64,000 nucleotides of DNA from assembly GCA_009668945.1 (NCBI GenBank), contig SBEH01000004.1:19830-83829 (forward strand), given 5' to 3'. Position 1 is the first letter of the stretch; each line of letters starts with the position of its first letter. The notes beneath the pieces were generated by a model. That model was not told where the DNA came from. It ran no database searches and worked only from the letters and a program-made list of their open reading frames with translations. Positions 32,934-41,710 of the stretch are shown here, one piece after another. A program made the position numbers and the translations under genes. This DNA is from Actinomycetota bacterium. GTDB taxonomy: Bacteria > Actinomycetota > Coriobacteriia > Anaerosomatales > Anaerosomataceae.

Positions 32934-33025
32934 TCCCGCGGCTCGCCTGGATGGCGCGGAGGTTGCTCGCCCGTATCGGCGTGGGTATACGCTAAGCGCA
33001 ACAGTGCCGAAGCGGCAGGTGCGCC

Positions 33026-34066
33026 ATGCTTGCGAAGTACGTCCAACGGTTGCGTTCCCGCCCCGTCCGAACGGGCCTCGCTACCGCCTGCTGGCTCTTC
33101 GCCATCTGGCTGGCCGCCTCGAACCTCGTGGGGTACCTGGGCTTCCTCGGCTTCCGCGCCGATCTGGCGCGAGAGCTCGAGCGCGAGCCGTCAGGGCGCA
33201 CTATCGAAGCGGCATGGAGCTTCCCGTTCCAGGAAAGCCGCTGCGCTGTGACCGTCGCGGTCGACGAGGCGGAGATCGCGGCGGGCGAGGCGCTCGACAT
33301 GCGCGGCGTATTCGGCTCGAGCGGTTGGATCCGGCGCCTGTACGTGACCGAAGTGGTTGCCGCTCAGGCCGACAGTGCACTCATCGACCGGCTGGCATCT
33401 GCGTTCCAGGAGATCCGTAGAGAACGCGGCCTGGACTCCGACGAGTACCTCGAGCTCATGTGCGCGGGGATCCAGGCGATCCCGTACGGCGAGCGCACGC
33501 GCGAGACGATGCTCGCATCCGAGGTGCTCGCGGGCGATCGCGGGATATGCACCGACAAGAGCTTACTGCTCGGCAGCCTTCTCGTTCACGAGGGGTATCA
33601 GACCGTGCTCTGGGTCTTCGAGCAGCAGCGGCACGTGGCATTGGGCGTTGAGAGCGACGCGACGCGGTTTCAGGGCGGCCGGTATGCGTTCGTCGAGACC
33701 ACAGTGCCGTCGTTCGTCGGACAGGCGGCTGCCGAGTACGTCGCGGCAGGCCCGGTGGTTCGCCCTCCTGCCGAGATCATGCTCGGTGGGACGCGCTCTT
33801 ACGGCTCTGGCAAGCAGGTCGAGGTCATCCTGGCGGAGCTAGGCAGGGCCCAGGCGGTTGCGTCCAGGAACGCGTCCTACTCGGAGTTCACGGAGGCGAC
33901 GACGCAGTACCGCGACATCTACGCCGAGTATGCGATGGAGTGTTGGATCGCGGACACCACCGCCGCGTTCATCCTAACGAACGCGCACGACCGCCCGGGC
34001 GTCTACGCGATCGTGTCCGCTTCGAGGGTGCCGGCCGGCTCAGAGCCGCAGCTCTCGGCCCTCTGA
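33026..34066 (+). CDS. membrane-anchored transglutaminase-like protein
   Basis: This 346-residue protein has an N-terminal membrane segment (about residues 18-38: ATACWLFAIWLAASNLVGYL) and an outer domain with a transglutaminase-type core. Cys in DRGICTDKSLLLGSLL, His in QQRHVALGVES and Glu in YAFVETTVPS form the expected Cys-His-acid triad. The preceding region GIQAIPYGERTRETM is also typical. It may be a cysteine peptidase or an inactive peptide-binding relative. Its 3' end overlaps the convergent MFS gene by 64 bases. Confidence 0.75.
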   Translation: MLAKYVQRLRSRPVRTGLATACWLFAIWLAASNLVGYLGFLGFRADLARELEREPSGRTIEAAWSFPFQESRCAVTVAVDEAEIAAGEALDMRGVFGSSGWIRRLYVTEVVAAQADSALIDRLASAFQEIRRERGLDSDEYLELMCAGIQAIPYGERTRETMLASEVLAGDRGICTDKSLLLGSLLVHEGYQTVLWVFEQQRHVALGVESDATRFQGGRYAFVETTVPSFVGQAAAEYVAAGPVVRPPAEIMLGGTRSYGSGKQVEVILAELGRAQAVASRNASYSEFTEATTQYRDIYAEYAMECWIADTTAAFILTNAHDRPGVYAIVSASRVPAGSEPQLSAL

Positions 34067-35274
34067 CGGTCGAGCCAGCGGCCCGAGACGAGCAGCGCCA
34101 GCGCGCAGCTGCCCATGAGTGTGGCGCTCAGCAGGAATGGCGTCGAGTGAGACACCGTGTCCCACAGGATGCCCGCGATCGTACTCGACGGTAGCGCCGC
34201 GAACCCGAGGACGAACGTGTACGCGCCGAGCACGGTGCCGCGACGTTCGGATCCGGCGAGGTCACAGACGTAGGCGCGCGTCATGCCCTCGGTGGCGGCG
34301 TACGGGATGCCGTATAGGGCGAACAGCCACCACGGTGAGATGGCGCCTCTTGCCAGCGAGAAGCCCAGGTAGACCAGCGCGTACCCGAAGAATCCGAAGG
34401 TGATGAGCCTGCGTCGGCCGATTCGGTCGGAGCGCGCGCCGAACGGGCCCGATAGCAGCGCTCCTACCAGGTTGAAGACGACGTACATCAACGGAATCAA
34501 TGCGGGGGCGGCCCCAAGGTCCTGCGCGCGAAGGATGAGCATGGCATCCGATGAGTTCGCAAGGGCGAAGACGCCCGAGATCGCCGTGAACGCTACGAGC
34601 GGTCGGCCGAACCCTCGGAACGAGGGCCGGGGCGAGCGGCCGGAAGCGGTACGCGTGCCGGTGTCGCGGACGAACGCCAACACCACCACTATCGCCAGCG
34701 TTCCCGGGATCGCCGAAATCAGGAAGACCGTACGGTACGCCTCGGGCGAAAGCGTGAGGATCGCCCATGCTACGAGTGGGCCGATGGCCGCTCCCAGCGT
34801 GTCGAGAGCCCGGTGCACGCCGAAGCTGCGGCCGCGCTCGGCCTCGGAGGCGCTCTCGGAGATGAGCGCGTCTCTCGGCGCCGTGCGGACGCCCTTCCCG
34901 AGACGGTCGGTGAGGCGGAGGGCGAGCACGGCCGGCCAAGTGGCCGTGAGTGCGAGGACGGGCTTGGCGAGGTTGGACAGCGCGTAGCCCAGTGCGATGA
35001 GCGGTTTGCGCCTGCCGAGGTGGTCAGAGTACCAGCCCGAGGCGATCCTCATGAACGAAGCCGCCGCCTCGGCAAGTGATTCGATGATGCCGATGGCAGC
35101 CACGGGCGCGCCGAGGACGTTAGCCAGGAAGAGCGGGAGCACCGGATAGACCATCTCGGAAGAGGCGTCGGTGAGCAGGCTCACGAGCCCCATCATGCGG
35201 ACGTTGCGCGGGACGCGTGAGCGCGCTGCACTCGGTCCGGCAGACTTGGCGTGCTCTGAGCCTGCCCGTTGCAC
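34003..35274 (-). CDS. major facilitator superfamily transporter
   Basis: This 423-residue protein has 12 hydrophobic segments and the MFS signature between helices 2 and 3 (GWYSDHLGRRKPLIALG), repeated in the second half (GARSDRIGRRRLITFG). It belongs to the drug or small-molecule exporter type. GTG 35274 lies two bases after the stop of the TrxB-like gene, so translation is probably coupled; the ribosome-binding site is weak. The substrate is unknown. The last 21 codons overlap the convergent gene on the other strand. Confidence 0.9.
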   Translation of the reverse strand: MQRAGSEHAKSAGPSAARSRVPRNVRMMGLVSLLTDASSEMVYPVLPLFLANVLGAPVAAIGIIESLAEAAASFMRIASGWYSDHLGRRKPLIALGYALSNLAKPVLALTATWPAVLALRLTDRLGKGVRTAPRDALISESASEAERGRSFGVHRALDTLGAAIGPLVAWAILTLSPEAYRTVFLISAIPGTLAIVVVLAFVRDTGTRTASGRSPRPSFRGFGRPLVAFTAISGVFALANSSDAMLILRAQDLGAAPALIPLMYVVFNLVGALLSGPFGARSDRIGRRRLITFGFFGYALVYLGFSLARGAISPWWLFALYGIPYAATEGMTRAYVCDLAGSERRGTVLGAYTFVLGFAALPSSTIAGILWDTVSHSTPFLLSATLMGSCALALLVSGRWLDRQRAESCGSEPAGTLEADTIA

Positions 35275-35276
35275 GG

Positions 35277-36203
35277 CTACTGTCTCTTGAGATCGCGCGC
35301 GGCCGAGACGGCGGCAAGCGCGCCCGAGCCGGCTGCGATGATGATCTGCTTCGCGGGCGTGTCGGTGACGTCACCGGCGGCGTAGATGCCCGGCGCGCTC
35401 GTCGCGCCGCGCTTGTCCACCACGATCTCGCCCTGCTCGTTCAGGTCGACGAGGCCTGCGGTGAAGTCGGACACAGCGATCGCTCCGGACTCGATGAACA
35501 CGCCGGCCACCGGCAGGAGATCCTCGGCACCCGCGGGGTCGTGGACTCTGACGCCGGTCACCCGCGTGTCGCCTATGATCGCGGCGACCGACCACCCCTC
35601 CCGGACTGCGATCGTCGAGGTGGATCGCACTCTCTCGAGTAGTGCTTCAGGTGCGCGGAGCGGCATCTCGGAGATGAGCGTGACGCGCGCGCCGAGGGCG
35701 GCGAGCTCGAGCGCCGCGTCGGCGGCCGACTCGCCCGGGCCCACGACGACGACCGCCGAGTCGCGGAAGAACGCGGCGTCGCACGTCGCGCAGTAGGAGA
35801 CGCCACGGCCGGTGAACTCCTGCTCGCCGGGCACGGTAAGACGGTTAGGGGTCTTGCCCGTGGCGATGATCGCCGTACGGGCGGCAAGACGTGAGCCCTC
35901 GCGGGTGTAGATGTCGTATCCGTACTCGGCGGGGACGATGGCGTTCACGAGTTGTCCCTCGAGGCACGTGACGTCGAACTGCGACACGTGGTCACGGAAG
36001 TTGCGCACGAGTTCCGCGCCCGTCACGAGTCTCCAGCCCGGGTAGTTCTCGATCTCTCCCGCCCATGCCGCCTGTCCGCCGACTTGTCCGCCGACGATCG
36101 CGGTCTTGAGGCCCTGACGCGAGGCGTACATGCCGGCGGTGAGCCCGGCGGGCCCCGCGCCGATCACCACCACGTCGTAGAGCCCGGGCATAGCCTCGCT
36201 CAC
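35277..36203 (-). CDS. thioredoxin reductase-like flavoprotein
   Basis: This encodes 308 residues from GTG 36203, which follows GGAGGTCGCGGAAC; an ATG at 36191 has a poorer site. It is a TrxB-type enzyme: GAGPAGLTAGMYASRQG binds FAD, SYCATCDAAFF is the redox CxxC, VGPGESAADAALELA the NADPH site, and GIYAAGDVTDTPAKQI the FAD C-terminal motif. It should reduce thioredoxin or a related thiol protein, although ferredoxin-dependent relatives exist. No thioredoxin gene is adjacent; the MFS gene follows. Confidence 0.9.
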   Translation of the reverse strand: MSEAMPGLYDVVVIGAGPAGLTAGMYASRQGLKTAIVGGQVGGQAAWAGEIENYPGWRLVTGAELVRNFRDHVSQFDVTCLEGQLVNAIVPAEYGYDIYTREGSRLAARTAIIATGKTPNRLTVPGEQEFTGRGVSYCATCDAAFFRDSAVVVVGPGESAADAALELAALGARVTLISEMPLRAPEALLERVRSTSTIAVREGWSVAAIIGDTRVTGVRVHDPAGAEDLLPVAGVFIESGAIAVSDFTAGLVDLNEQGEIVVDKRGATSAPGIYAAGDVTDTPAKQIIIAAGSGALAAVSAARDLKRQ

Positions 36204-36304
36204 GTTCCGCGACCTCCTCCGGCGGCAAGTGCCGGCCCGACGTGACGTCGGGCGGTACCGCGCTTCGTGCAACAATACACCCGCAACCTGCGGAAGGGAC
36301 GAGC

Positions 36305-37438
36305 ATGCCGAACGCCCGCGTCGCGGTTATCCGGTGCGACACATATGACTCTCGAGGCGTCGATGCCGCAGTGGCGCGGGGTCTTTCACTTCTCGGCGGA
36401 GCCGCTGAGTTCGTGCGGACTGGCGAGCGTATCGTACTCAAGCCGAACCTGCTCGTGGCGAGCGCTCCCGAGAGGGTGGTCACGACGCACCCCGCGGTGT
36501 TCTCGGCCGTCGCGCGCGAGCTCGCAGCTGCCGGCGCGGTCCTCTCCTGGGGCGACTCGCCGGGATTCGGGACGACGCTCGGCGTAGGGAAGCGCGCCGG
36601 AATCGCGGCTGCCGCCGGGCAGCTCGGTATACCTCTCGCCGACTTCGACCGCGGTCGCGTGATCTCCTTCCCCGACGGGCGTCTCATCAAGCAGTTCACG
36701 CTTGCAGAAGGGGTGGCCTCGGCAGACGGGCTTGTCACACTGCCGAAGCTCAAGACGCACGCGCTGACGCGCATGACGGGCGCGGTGAAGAATCAGTTCG
36801 GCTGCATTCCCGGCCTGCTCAAGAACGAGTTCCACTCGCGCATGCCGGACGTCGAGCGCTTCAGCCAGATGCTCGTCGACCTGAACCGCCTGATCCGCCC
36901 GCGCCTGACGGTGATGGATGCGATCGTGGCGATGGAAGGGAACGGTCCGCGCGGTGGTGATCCGCGTCAGGTGGGCGTGCTCTTGATCTCCGACGATCCG
37001 GTGGCGGTCGACGCGCTGGGCTGCCGGATCATGGCACTCGACGCCGGGCTGGTCGACACGGTGACCTATGGCGAGCAGTGGGGCCTGGGCAGCTCAACGG
37101 AGATCGAGATCCTCGGAGACGAACTGCCCGTGCTGGCAGACTTCGTCGTGAACCGCCGCCACGTCTCCACCACCGGTGGGGCGATGAGCGGTCCGCTGGT
37201 GAAGCGCCTGATCACGCCGCGGCCGTTCATCGCGCCCGAGCGCTGCACCCGGTGTGGCACCTGCGTCAAGGTGTGTCCGGTGCAACCGAAGGCGGTCGGC
37301 TTCCCTGCGGGCGATACGACCCGCGTGCCCGAGCACGATTACGGCCACTGCATCCGCTGCTACTGCTGCCAGGAGATGTGTCCCGAGCGCGCGATCGGGG
37401 TGAAGGTTCCGCCGCTGGGGCGCCTCATCAGGCGGTAG
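36305..37438 (+). CDS. DUF362 protein with C-terminal ferredoxin domain
   Basis: This encodes 377 residues from ATG 36305 (GGAAGGGAC upstream). Residues 1-290 are DUF362 (VLKPNLLVAS, KLKTHALTRMTGAVKNQFG), and residues about 310-370 hold two [4Fe-4S] motifs, CTRCGTCVKVCP and CIRCYCCQEMCP. There is no signal peptide, so it is cytoplasmic, unlike the DUF362 protein at 7178-8170. Function is unknown; the clusters suggest electron transfer. It is divergent from the TrxB-like gene, and its stop is 7 bases from the convergent 5'-nucleotidase gene. Confidence 0.9.
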   Translation: MPNARVAVIRCDTYDSRGVDAAVARGLSLLGGAAEFVRTGERIVLKPNLLVASAPERVVTTHPAVFSAVARELAAAGAVLSWGDSPGFGTTLGVGKRAGIAAAAGQLGIPLADFDRGRVISFPDGRLIKQFTLAEGVASADGLVTLPKLKTHALTRMTGAVKNQFGCIPGLLKNEFHSRMPDVERFSQMLVDLNRLIRPRLTVMDAIVAMEGNGPRGGDPRQVGVLLISDDPVAVDALGCRIMALDAGLVDTVTYGEQWGLGSSTEIEILGDELPVLADFVVNRRHVSTTGGAMSGPLVKRLITPRPFIAPERCTRCGTCVKVCPVQPKAVGFPAGDTTRVPEHDYGHCIRCYCCQEMCPERAIGVKVPPLGRLIRR

Positions 37439-37444
37439 CCGCCC

Positions 37445-38914
37445 TCACTCGTACGCCAGCCGCCCCTCGACCTTTCTGCCGATGTTCTGGTGCGCGCGCA
37501 GCCATTCGTCGAGAACGTCCTGCGCCGAGGTCGCCACTACCTTGCTCTGACCGGCCGCGGCGAGTTCCTCCGCCGTCACCCCCAGGTACGAGGCGCTGTT
37601 CGCGACGTGGTATCCCTGCAGACCGACCGTGTACAGCGCGTCGTCCGCTACCGGCGCCCCCTTGATGCCAAGCGACACTAGGGTCTCGTCGGCGTCGCGG
37701 TACTTCGCCCGGACTGCGCCGTTGACCTGGTAGCACTCGCCCTCGCCCGAGCAGCGGTTCTCGGTGCGCATCCACCTCGAGAACATCGTCTTGAGCGTCT
37801 TGCCGGTCACAGTGAAGCGCGTGACGCTGTCGTCGTACGGGAAGCAGCCCATGAAGTCCATCAGCGTCACCGTCGGGCCGAGCGTCTTCACTCGGACCGA
37901 TCCGGCGCCGAGGAACATCACGTCGAGCTGCAGCGACTCGGCGAGCGCGTCGGCGAGCAGGTTCCCGAGTGGCGTCTCCTCACATCGCTCCGGGTGCACG
38001 AGCGCCTCGGTGAACTTGCAGATCACCACTCCGTACTTGCGATCGACCACGTCCTTGAACGAGTCGATGAACTCGGTGAGCTTGAGGTCGGGCTCGGCGA
38101 GGTCCTCATCGATCGGGATGAGCTGCCACTTCCACTCCACGATCGAGTTCGTGTCGTCGTCCACCACGATGTCGAATCGTCCGATCTGGTTCGTGCCCGT
38201 ACCGGCCTGCGTGATGAGTACGCCGTTTACCAGCTCGGGCTCGTTCAACAGCGTGTGCGAGTGACCGCCGATGATCATATCCACGCCCCAGGCCGGGTCT
38301 AGGTGCTCGGCGAGCTCCTTGTCACTCTCGAAGCCGATGTGCGTGAGGACGACCGTGAGGTCGATGTCGTCGTTCTTGTACGCGTTGCAGATCCGCCCGA
38401 CCTCCTCCGCTGCCTCGTGGATGTCCACGAACGTCCCGATGAGTTCGTCGAGCTTGATGGCGTCGAGCGCCTTCTCGGTCAAGATGCCGGTGAACAGGAT
38501 CTCGAAGCCGGCCTTCTGCATCACGTAGTGCGGCCGCATCATCCGCTTGTTGAACGGCTTGATGTAGATGTTCGCGTTTACGATGGGGAAGTTGGCGATC
38601 TTCTCGAGGAACAGCAGGTGCGGAACGCCGTAGTCCACTTCGTGATTGCCGAGGGCCACGATGTCCGGAGCGAGGTAGTTCATGACCTCGATGGTGGAGA
38701 CGCCCTTGAAGTCCGAGTCGATGATCGAGCCCTGCAGCATGTCGCCCGAGATGCAGTAGATGACGTTCTCCTCCTCGGCACGCACCTTGTTGAGGTAGCC
38801 CGAGAGGAGGGGGAGACCGCCGGTGAGCGGTCCGCCTCCCGCCACCTGCTCGGCGAAGAAGTCGCCGTGCATGTCGTTGCTGTGCAGGATCGTGAACTTC
38901 CGCGTCTCGCCCAT
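37445..38914 (-). CDS. 5'-nucleotidase / UDP-sugar hydrolase-type metallophosphatase
   Basis: This encodes 489 residues from ATG 38914, behind GGCGGGGGGAACC. It has the N-terminal calcineurin-like domain (ILHSNDMHGDFF, GNHEVDYGVPHL, GGHSHTLLN) and the C-terminal substrate domain (ETPLGNLLADALAE, VTLMDFMGCFPYDDSV, TGKTLKTMFS). There is no signal peptide, which is unusual because most members are exported. The likely reaction is hydrolysis of nucleoside 5'-phosphates or related phosphate esters. Confidence 0.92.
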   Translation of the reverse strand: MGETRKFTILHSNDMHGDFFAEQVAGGGPLTGGLPLLSGYLNKVRAEEENVIYCISGDMLQGSIIDSDFKGVSTIEVMNYLAPDIVALGNHEVDYGVPHLLFLEKIANFPIVNANIYIKPFNKRMMRPHYVMQKAGFEILFTGILTEKALDAIKLDELIGTFVDIHEAAEEVGRICNAYKNDDIDLTVVLTHIGFESDKELAEHLDPAWGVDMIIGGHSHTLLNEPELVNGVLITQAGTGTNQIGRFDIVVDDDTNSIVEWKWQLIPIDEDLAEPDLKLTEFIDSFKDVVDRKYGVVICKFTEALVHPERCEETPLGNLLADALAESLQLDVMFLGAGSVRVKTLGPTVTLMDFMGCFPYDDSVTRFTVTGKTLKTMFSRWMRTENRCSGEGECYQVNGAVRAKYRDADETLVSLGIKGAPVADDALYTVGLQGYHVANSASYLGVTAEELAAAGQSKVVATSAQDVLDEWLRAHQNIGRKVEGRLAYE

Positions 38915-39014
38915 GGTTCCCCCCGCCGATAGAAGCTGCCGCCAGAGGAGATGGTACCCCGCGGGGCGGCGCGACATCCTACTGAGACGGTTGAGGCGGC
39001 GGAGCGGGCGCGCG

Positions 39015-39785
39015 CTAGACGATCACGCGCGGTGGGAGGAACGGACCCACGCACATCCACAGGTAGTACAGCAGCAGCAGGATGCAGAAGCAGCCTGTCG
39101 GGACCGCGGCCAGGCAGACCCACCACCGCTTCGCCTCCGAACCGAGGGGCGCCGCGTTCTGGGCGATGTCCCGTTCCCGCACCACGATGCGGTCGTCGTT
39201 CACGCGGACCGCCCTGAGCCCGGCCATCCACATGCCGAGGCTCGAGGAGTGCGTCCGCCGGAGTGTCAGCCAGTAGAAGGCAGCCCAGCCGGTGAGGCCG
39301 GCGGCCAGCAGCCACTCCCACACCAGGATCGGCTCGGGCGCAGCAAGACCCTCGTAGCCGAGGGCGGTGAGCCACCAATGTGCAGCTGTGTCGGATATGT
39401 GTATCCACACCGGTTGGAGACCCGCTTCGGTCGCGAAGAACATCCAGACGATGAGCGTGATGGCCGTTGGCACGAGCAGCATCGGTCCGAAGCCCACCAG
39501 AACGTCGGTCGCCCACGCGCTGTAGCGCCGCCCGAGTGACGCCTGCGGGACCGGTGCGCTGTCCTCGGGACGTACACGGCGCTCGACGATCGCCGAGGCG
39601 ACTTCGAGTGCGCCGCCGAAGTCCGCAACGACGGCGGCCGCGTCGCCTCGCTCACCGATCTCCTCGAAGAGGTGCGCTCGCATCTCCTCGATGGTGTCGT
39701 CGGCATCCGCTGTCGGCAGGCCCCTGAGGCCACGGCGCACCTCCCTCAGGTACCTGTCCACGAGTTTGCGCTCGGCCTCGGTCAT
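39015..39785 (-). CDS. membrane protein with HAAS-like N-terminus and RDD-like domain
   Basis: This encodes 256 residues from ATG 39785, which overlaps the PadR stop codon as ATGA. Residues 1-70 are a cytoplasmic helical domain (LVDRYLREVRRGLRGLP, IEEMRAHLFEEIGERG) of the HAAS/DUF1700 kind that usually accompanies PadR regulators. The remainder has four membrane segments with an RDD-like pattern (LGRRYSAWATDVLVGF, RRTHSSSLGMWMAGLRAV). It is presumably controlled by, or signals to, the PadR protein. Transported substrate, if any, is unknown. Confidence 0.8.
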   Translation of the reverse strand: MTEAERKLVDRYLREVRRGLRGLPTADADDTIEEMRAHLFEEIGERGDAAAVVADFGGALEVASAIVERRVRPEDSAPVPQASLGRRYSAWATDVLVGFGPMLLVPTAITLIVWMFFATEAGLQPVWIHISDTAAHWWLTALGYEGLAAPEPILVWEWLLAAGLTGWAAFYWLTLRRTHSSSLGMWMAGLRAVRVNDDRIVVRERDIAQNAAPLGSEAKRWWVCLAAVPTGCFCILLLLYYLWMCVGPFLPPRVIV

Positions 39786-40147
39786 CGGCTGCCGCCCCCT
39801 AGATCTCCTAGCGCGGACGATACGGAGTCCCACTCGGCCCAGGCACGCTCGAGGAACGCGTGACCGGCGTTGGTGATTCGGTAATACTTGCGCGGTCCTG
39901 CGGGCCCCTCATCCGACCAGGCGGCCGAGACCAATCCGTCGGATTCGAGTCGGCGCAGCACCGGGTACACCGTGCCTTCGCCGGCCACGAGGCCGCCCCG
40001 CTCCTTGAGTTCGCGCACTATCGCATAGCCGTAGAGCTCCTGGCGGTCCACCAGGCTCAAGATCATCAGCTCGACTATGCCTTTGCGCAGCTGAGTGGCC
40101 CACGACGCGAAGTCGTCGGGCGGGTTCGGCGGAGGTGTCCTTGCCAC
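39782..40147 (-). CDS. PadR-family transcriptional regulator
   Basis: This encodes 121 residues from GTG 40147. The PadR winged helix is clear: ELMILSLVDRQELYGYAIVR, GTVYPVLRRLESDGLV and GPRKYYRIT. It heads an operon with the HAAS/RDD-type membrane protein and is likely a ligand-responsive repressor. The start is supported by a modest GAGACGGG site; a frame extending to 40303 would overlap the divergent amidohydrolase gene. Confidence 0.88.
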   Translation of the reverse strand: MARTPPPNPPDDFASWATQLRKGIVELMILSLVDRQELYGYAIVRELKERGGLVAGEGTVYPVLRRLESDGLVSAAWSDEGPAGPRKYYRITNAGHAFLERAWAEWDSVSSALGDLGGGSR

Positions 40148-40168
40148 GGGCAGCCCGTCTCGAGGTGA

Positions 40169-40187
40169 TACTATGCAATAGACAGTA
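40169..40187 (-). promoter_or_regulatory. imperfect palindrome overlapping the padR promoter
   Basis: TACTATGCAATAGACAGTA is an imperfect dyad (TACT and AGTA arms) 22 to 40 bases upstream of the padR start. Read on the minus strand, TTGCCT and TAGTAT with a 16-base gap form a plausible promoter that overlaps it. This is a candidate PadR operator; the call rests on position and symmetry only. Confidence 0.45.
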
Positions 40188-40276
40188 CCAGGCAATGCGA
40201 GGTACGCGCAAGGAATCGCAAGTGCGGTAGACTGCACGGACGGCATCTGTCCGGCTCCGCACCCGGAGGCGACTCC

Positions 40277-41065
40277 TTGAGCATCATCGATGTCCACACG
40301 CATGCGTTCGCCGACAGCATCGCCGGGGCGGCGCTCTCGACGCTCCTCGGGGCGGCCGAGGTCAATGCGTACTACGACGGCACCATCGCCGGTTTGGTCG
40401 CGGCGATGGACCGAAGCGGTGTGGACTGTTCCGTCGTCGCTCCGGTCGCCACCAAGCCGTCACAGGTTGCGACCATCAACCGCTGGGTGACCTCGATCTC
40501 GAACCCCAGGATCATCCCGTTCGGCGCCATGCATCCCGACTTCGAGGACCCGGGGACCGAACTCGCCAGGCTCAAGGCTCTCGGCGTGAAGGGCATCAAG
40601 CTCCACTCGCAGAATCAGGAGTTCTGTCCCGATGAGCCGCGGCTGGATCCCGTGTACGAGGCCGCGAGCAATCTCGGCATGGTCATCCTCTTTCACGCGG
40701 GCGGCTTCGTCGTGAAGCAGGGTACCGAGGCACGACCGGCCGAATTCGCACGGATGCTCGACCGTTTTCCGCGCCTGACCTGCATCCTTGCACACATGGG
40801 CAGCTACCTGTACTGGGACGAAGTCCGCGAGTACCTCTGCGGCCGGGACGTCTACCTCGATACGGCGTATGTACCGCGACACCTGCCCGACCCGGAGTTC
40901 CTGGCACTCATCCGCGACCACGGCGTTCACCGGGTGCTCTTCGGCTCCGACGGACCGTGGACGGATGCCGGGGTAGAGATCGGCCATCTTCGCGGGCTCG
41001 GGCTGACCTCCGCCGAGCTGGAGGCCGTGCTTGGCGGCAACGCGGAGCGTCTTCTCGGGCTGTAG
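40277..41065 (+). CDS. amidohydrolase (TIM-barrel metal hydrolase)
   Basis: This encodes 262 residues from TTG 40277, preceded by GGAGGCGACTCC. It is an amidohydrolase-2-type protein: metal ligands DVHTHAF near residue 5, a KLHSQNQEF stretch near 113, VILFHAGGF, ILAHMGS and a final VLFGSDGPW Asp. Members hydrolyse or decarboxylate small aromatic or cyclic compounds. Its natural substrate is not predictable here. It is divergent from padR. Confidence 0.88.
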   Translation: MSIIDVHTHAFADSIAGAALSTLLGAAEVNAYYDGTIAGLVAAMDRSGVDCSVVAPVATKPSQVATINRWVTSISNPRIIPFGAMHPDFEDPGTELARLKALGVKGIKLHSQNQEFCPDEPRLDPVYEAASNLGMVILFHAGGFVVKQGTEARPAEFARMLDRFPRLTCILAHMGSYLYWDEVREYLCGRDVYLDTAYVPRHLPDPEFLALIRDHGVHRVLFGSDGPWTDAGVEIGHLRGLGLTSAELEAVLGGNAERLLGL

Positions 41066-41129
41066 GGGGCGCGGTGCCCCCGTCGCTCACGAGGGGTACA
41101 TACTCAACAGGGCGAGCCGGGGGTGCGCG

Positions 41130-41498
41130 ATGGCAGCGCTCATCATGGTGGTCGAGGACGACCAACTGAACCGCTATCTGGTGACCTACCTGCTGGAGAA
41201 GAGCGGGTACGAGATCGAGGTAGCCGTAGACGGTGTCGAGGCGCTTGCCCTGCTCGAGAAGAGAATGCCCCGCCTGATACTCATGGACATGCAACTGCCA
41301 CTACTCGACGGCTATGAAGCCACGCGCCGCATCAAGGCGGACGAGCGGTTCAGGTCCATTCCGGTCGTTGCGATCACCGCGCACTCGACGCCGCGCGACC
41401 AACGGCGCGCGATTGAAGCGGGCGTCGACGACTTCGTGTCGAAACCCGTGGATGCCGATGGTCTTCTCGCGCTGGTGAAGCGCCTCGTCGGGGAGTAG
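41130..41498 (+). CDS. single-domain response regulator
   Basis: This 122-residue stand-alone receiver domain has VVEDDQLNRYL (acidic pocket), the phospho-acceptor Asp in LILMDMQLPLLDG, AITAHS (Thr switch) and FVSKPVD (Lys). There is no output domain, as in CheY or DivK. ATG 41130 follows GGGGGTG. No kinase gene is nearby, so it probably serves a distant histidine kinase or hybrid. A GGGGGC/GCCCCC hairpin (41065-41081) lies between it and the amidohydrolase. Confidence 0.92.
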   Translation: MAALIMVVEDDQLNRYLVTYLLEKSGYEIEVAVDGVEALALLEKRMPRLILMDMQLPLLDGYEATRRIKADERFRSIPVVAITAHSTPRDQRRAIEAGVDDFVSKPVDADGLLALVKRLVGE

Positions 41499-41562
41499 GC
41501 ACCGGCCTCCACGCCAGTTGCGTTCGCTCCTGCCGAACGGTACTCTCTTGCAGCACCATCAC

Positions 41563-41638
41563 GGCCAGGTAGCTCAGTTGGTAGAGCAGGGGACTGAAAA
41601 TCCCCGTGTCGGCGGTTCAAGTCCGTCTCTGGCCACCA
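41563..41638 (+). tRNA. tRNA-Phe (anticodon GAA)
   Basis: The 76 bases fold as a complete cloverleaf: acceptor GGCCAGG/TCTGGCC, D-arm GCTC/GAGC, anticodon stem GGGGA/TCCCC with loop CTGAAAA, T-arm GGCGG/CCGTC with TTCAAGT, and an encoded CCA tail. The anticodon is GAA. Confidence 0.97.
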
Positions 41639-41647
41639 GCGAACACA

Positions 41648-41680
41648 AGAAGGGCCGCCCCGATACCGGGCGGCTCTTCT
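41648..41680 (+). terminator. strong hairpin after tRNA-Phe
   Basis: A 13-bp stem (AGAAGGGCCGCCC with GGGCGGCTCTTCT, one G-T pair) has a 7-base loop and is followed by TCGTCATG. It terminates the tRNA transcript and may also stop the convergent permease transcript. Confidence 0.85.
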
Positions 41681-41710
41681 TCGTCATGCTCGCGTGCTGT
41701 GCGCGACCGG

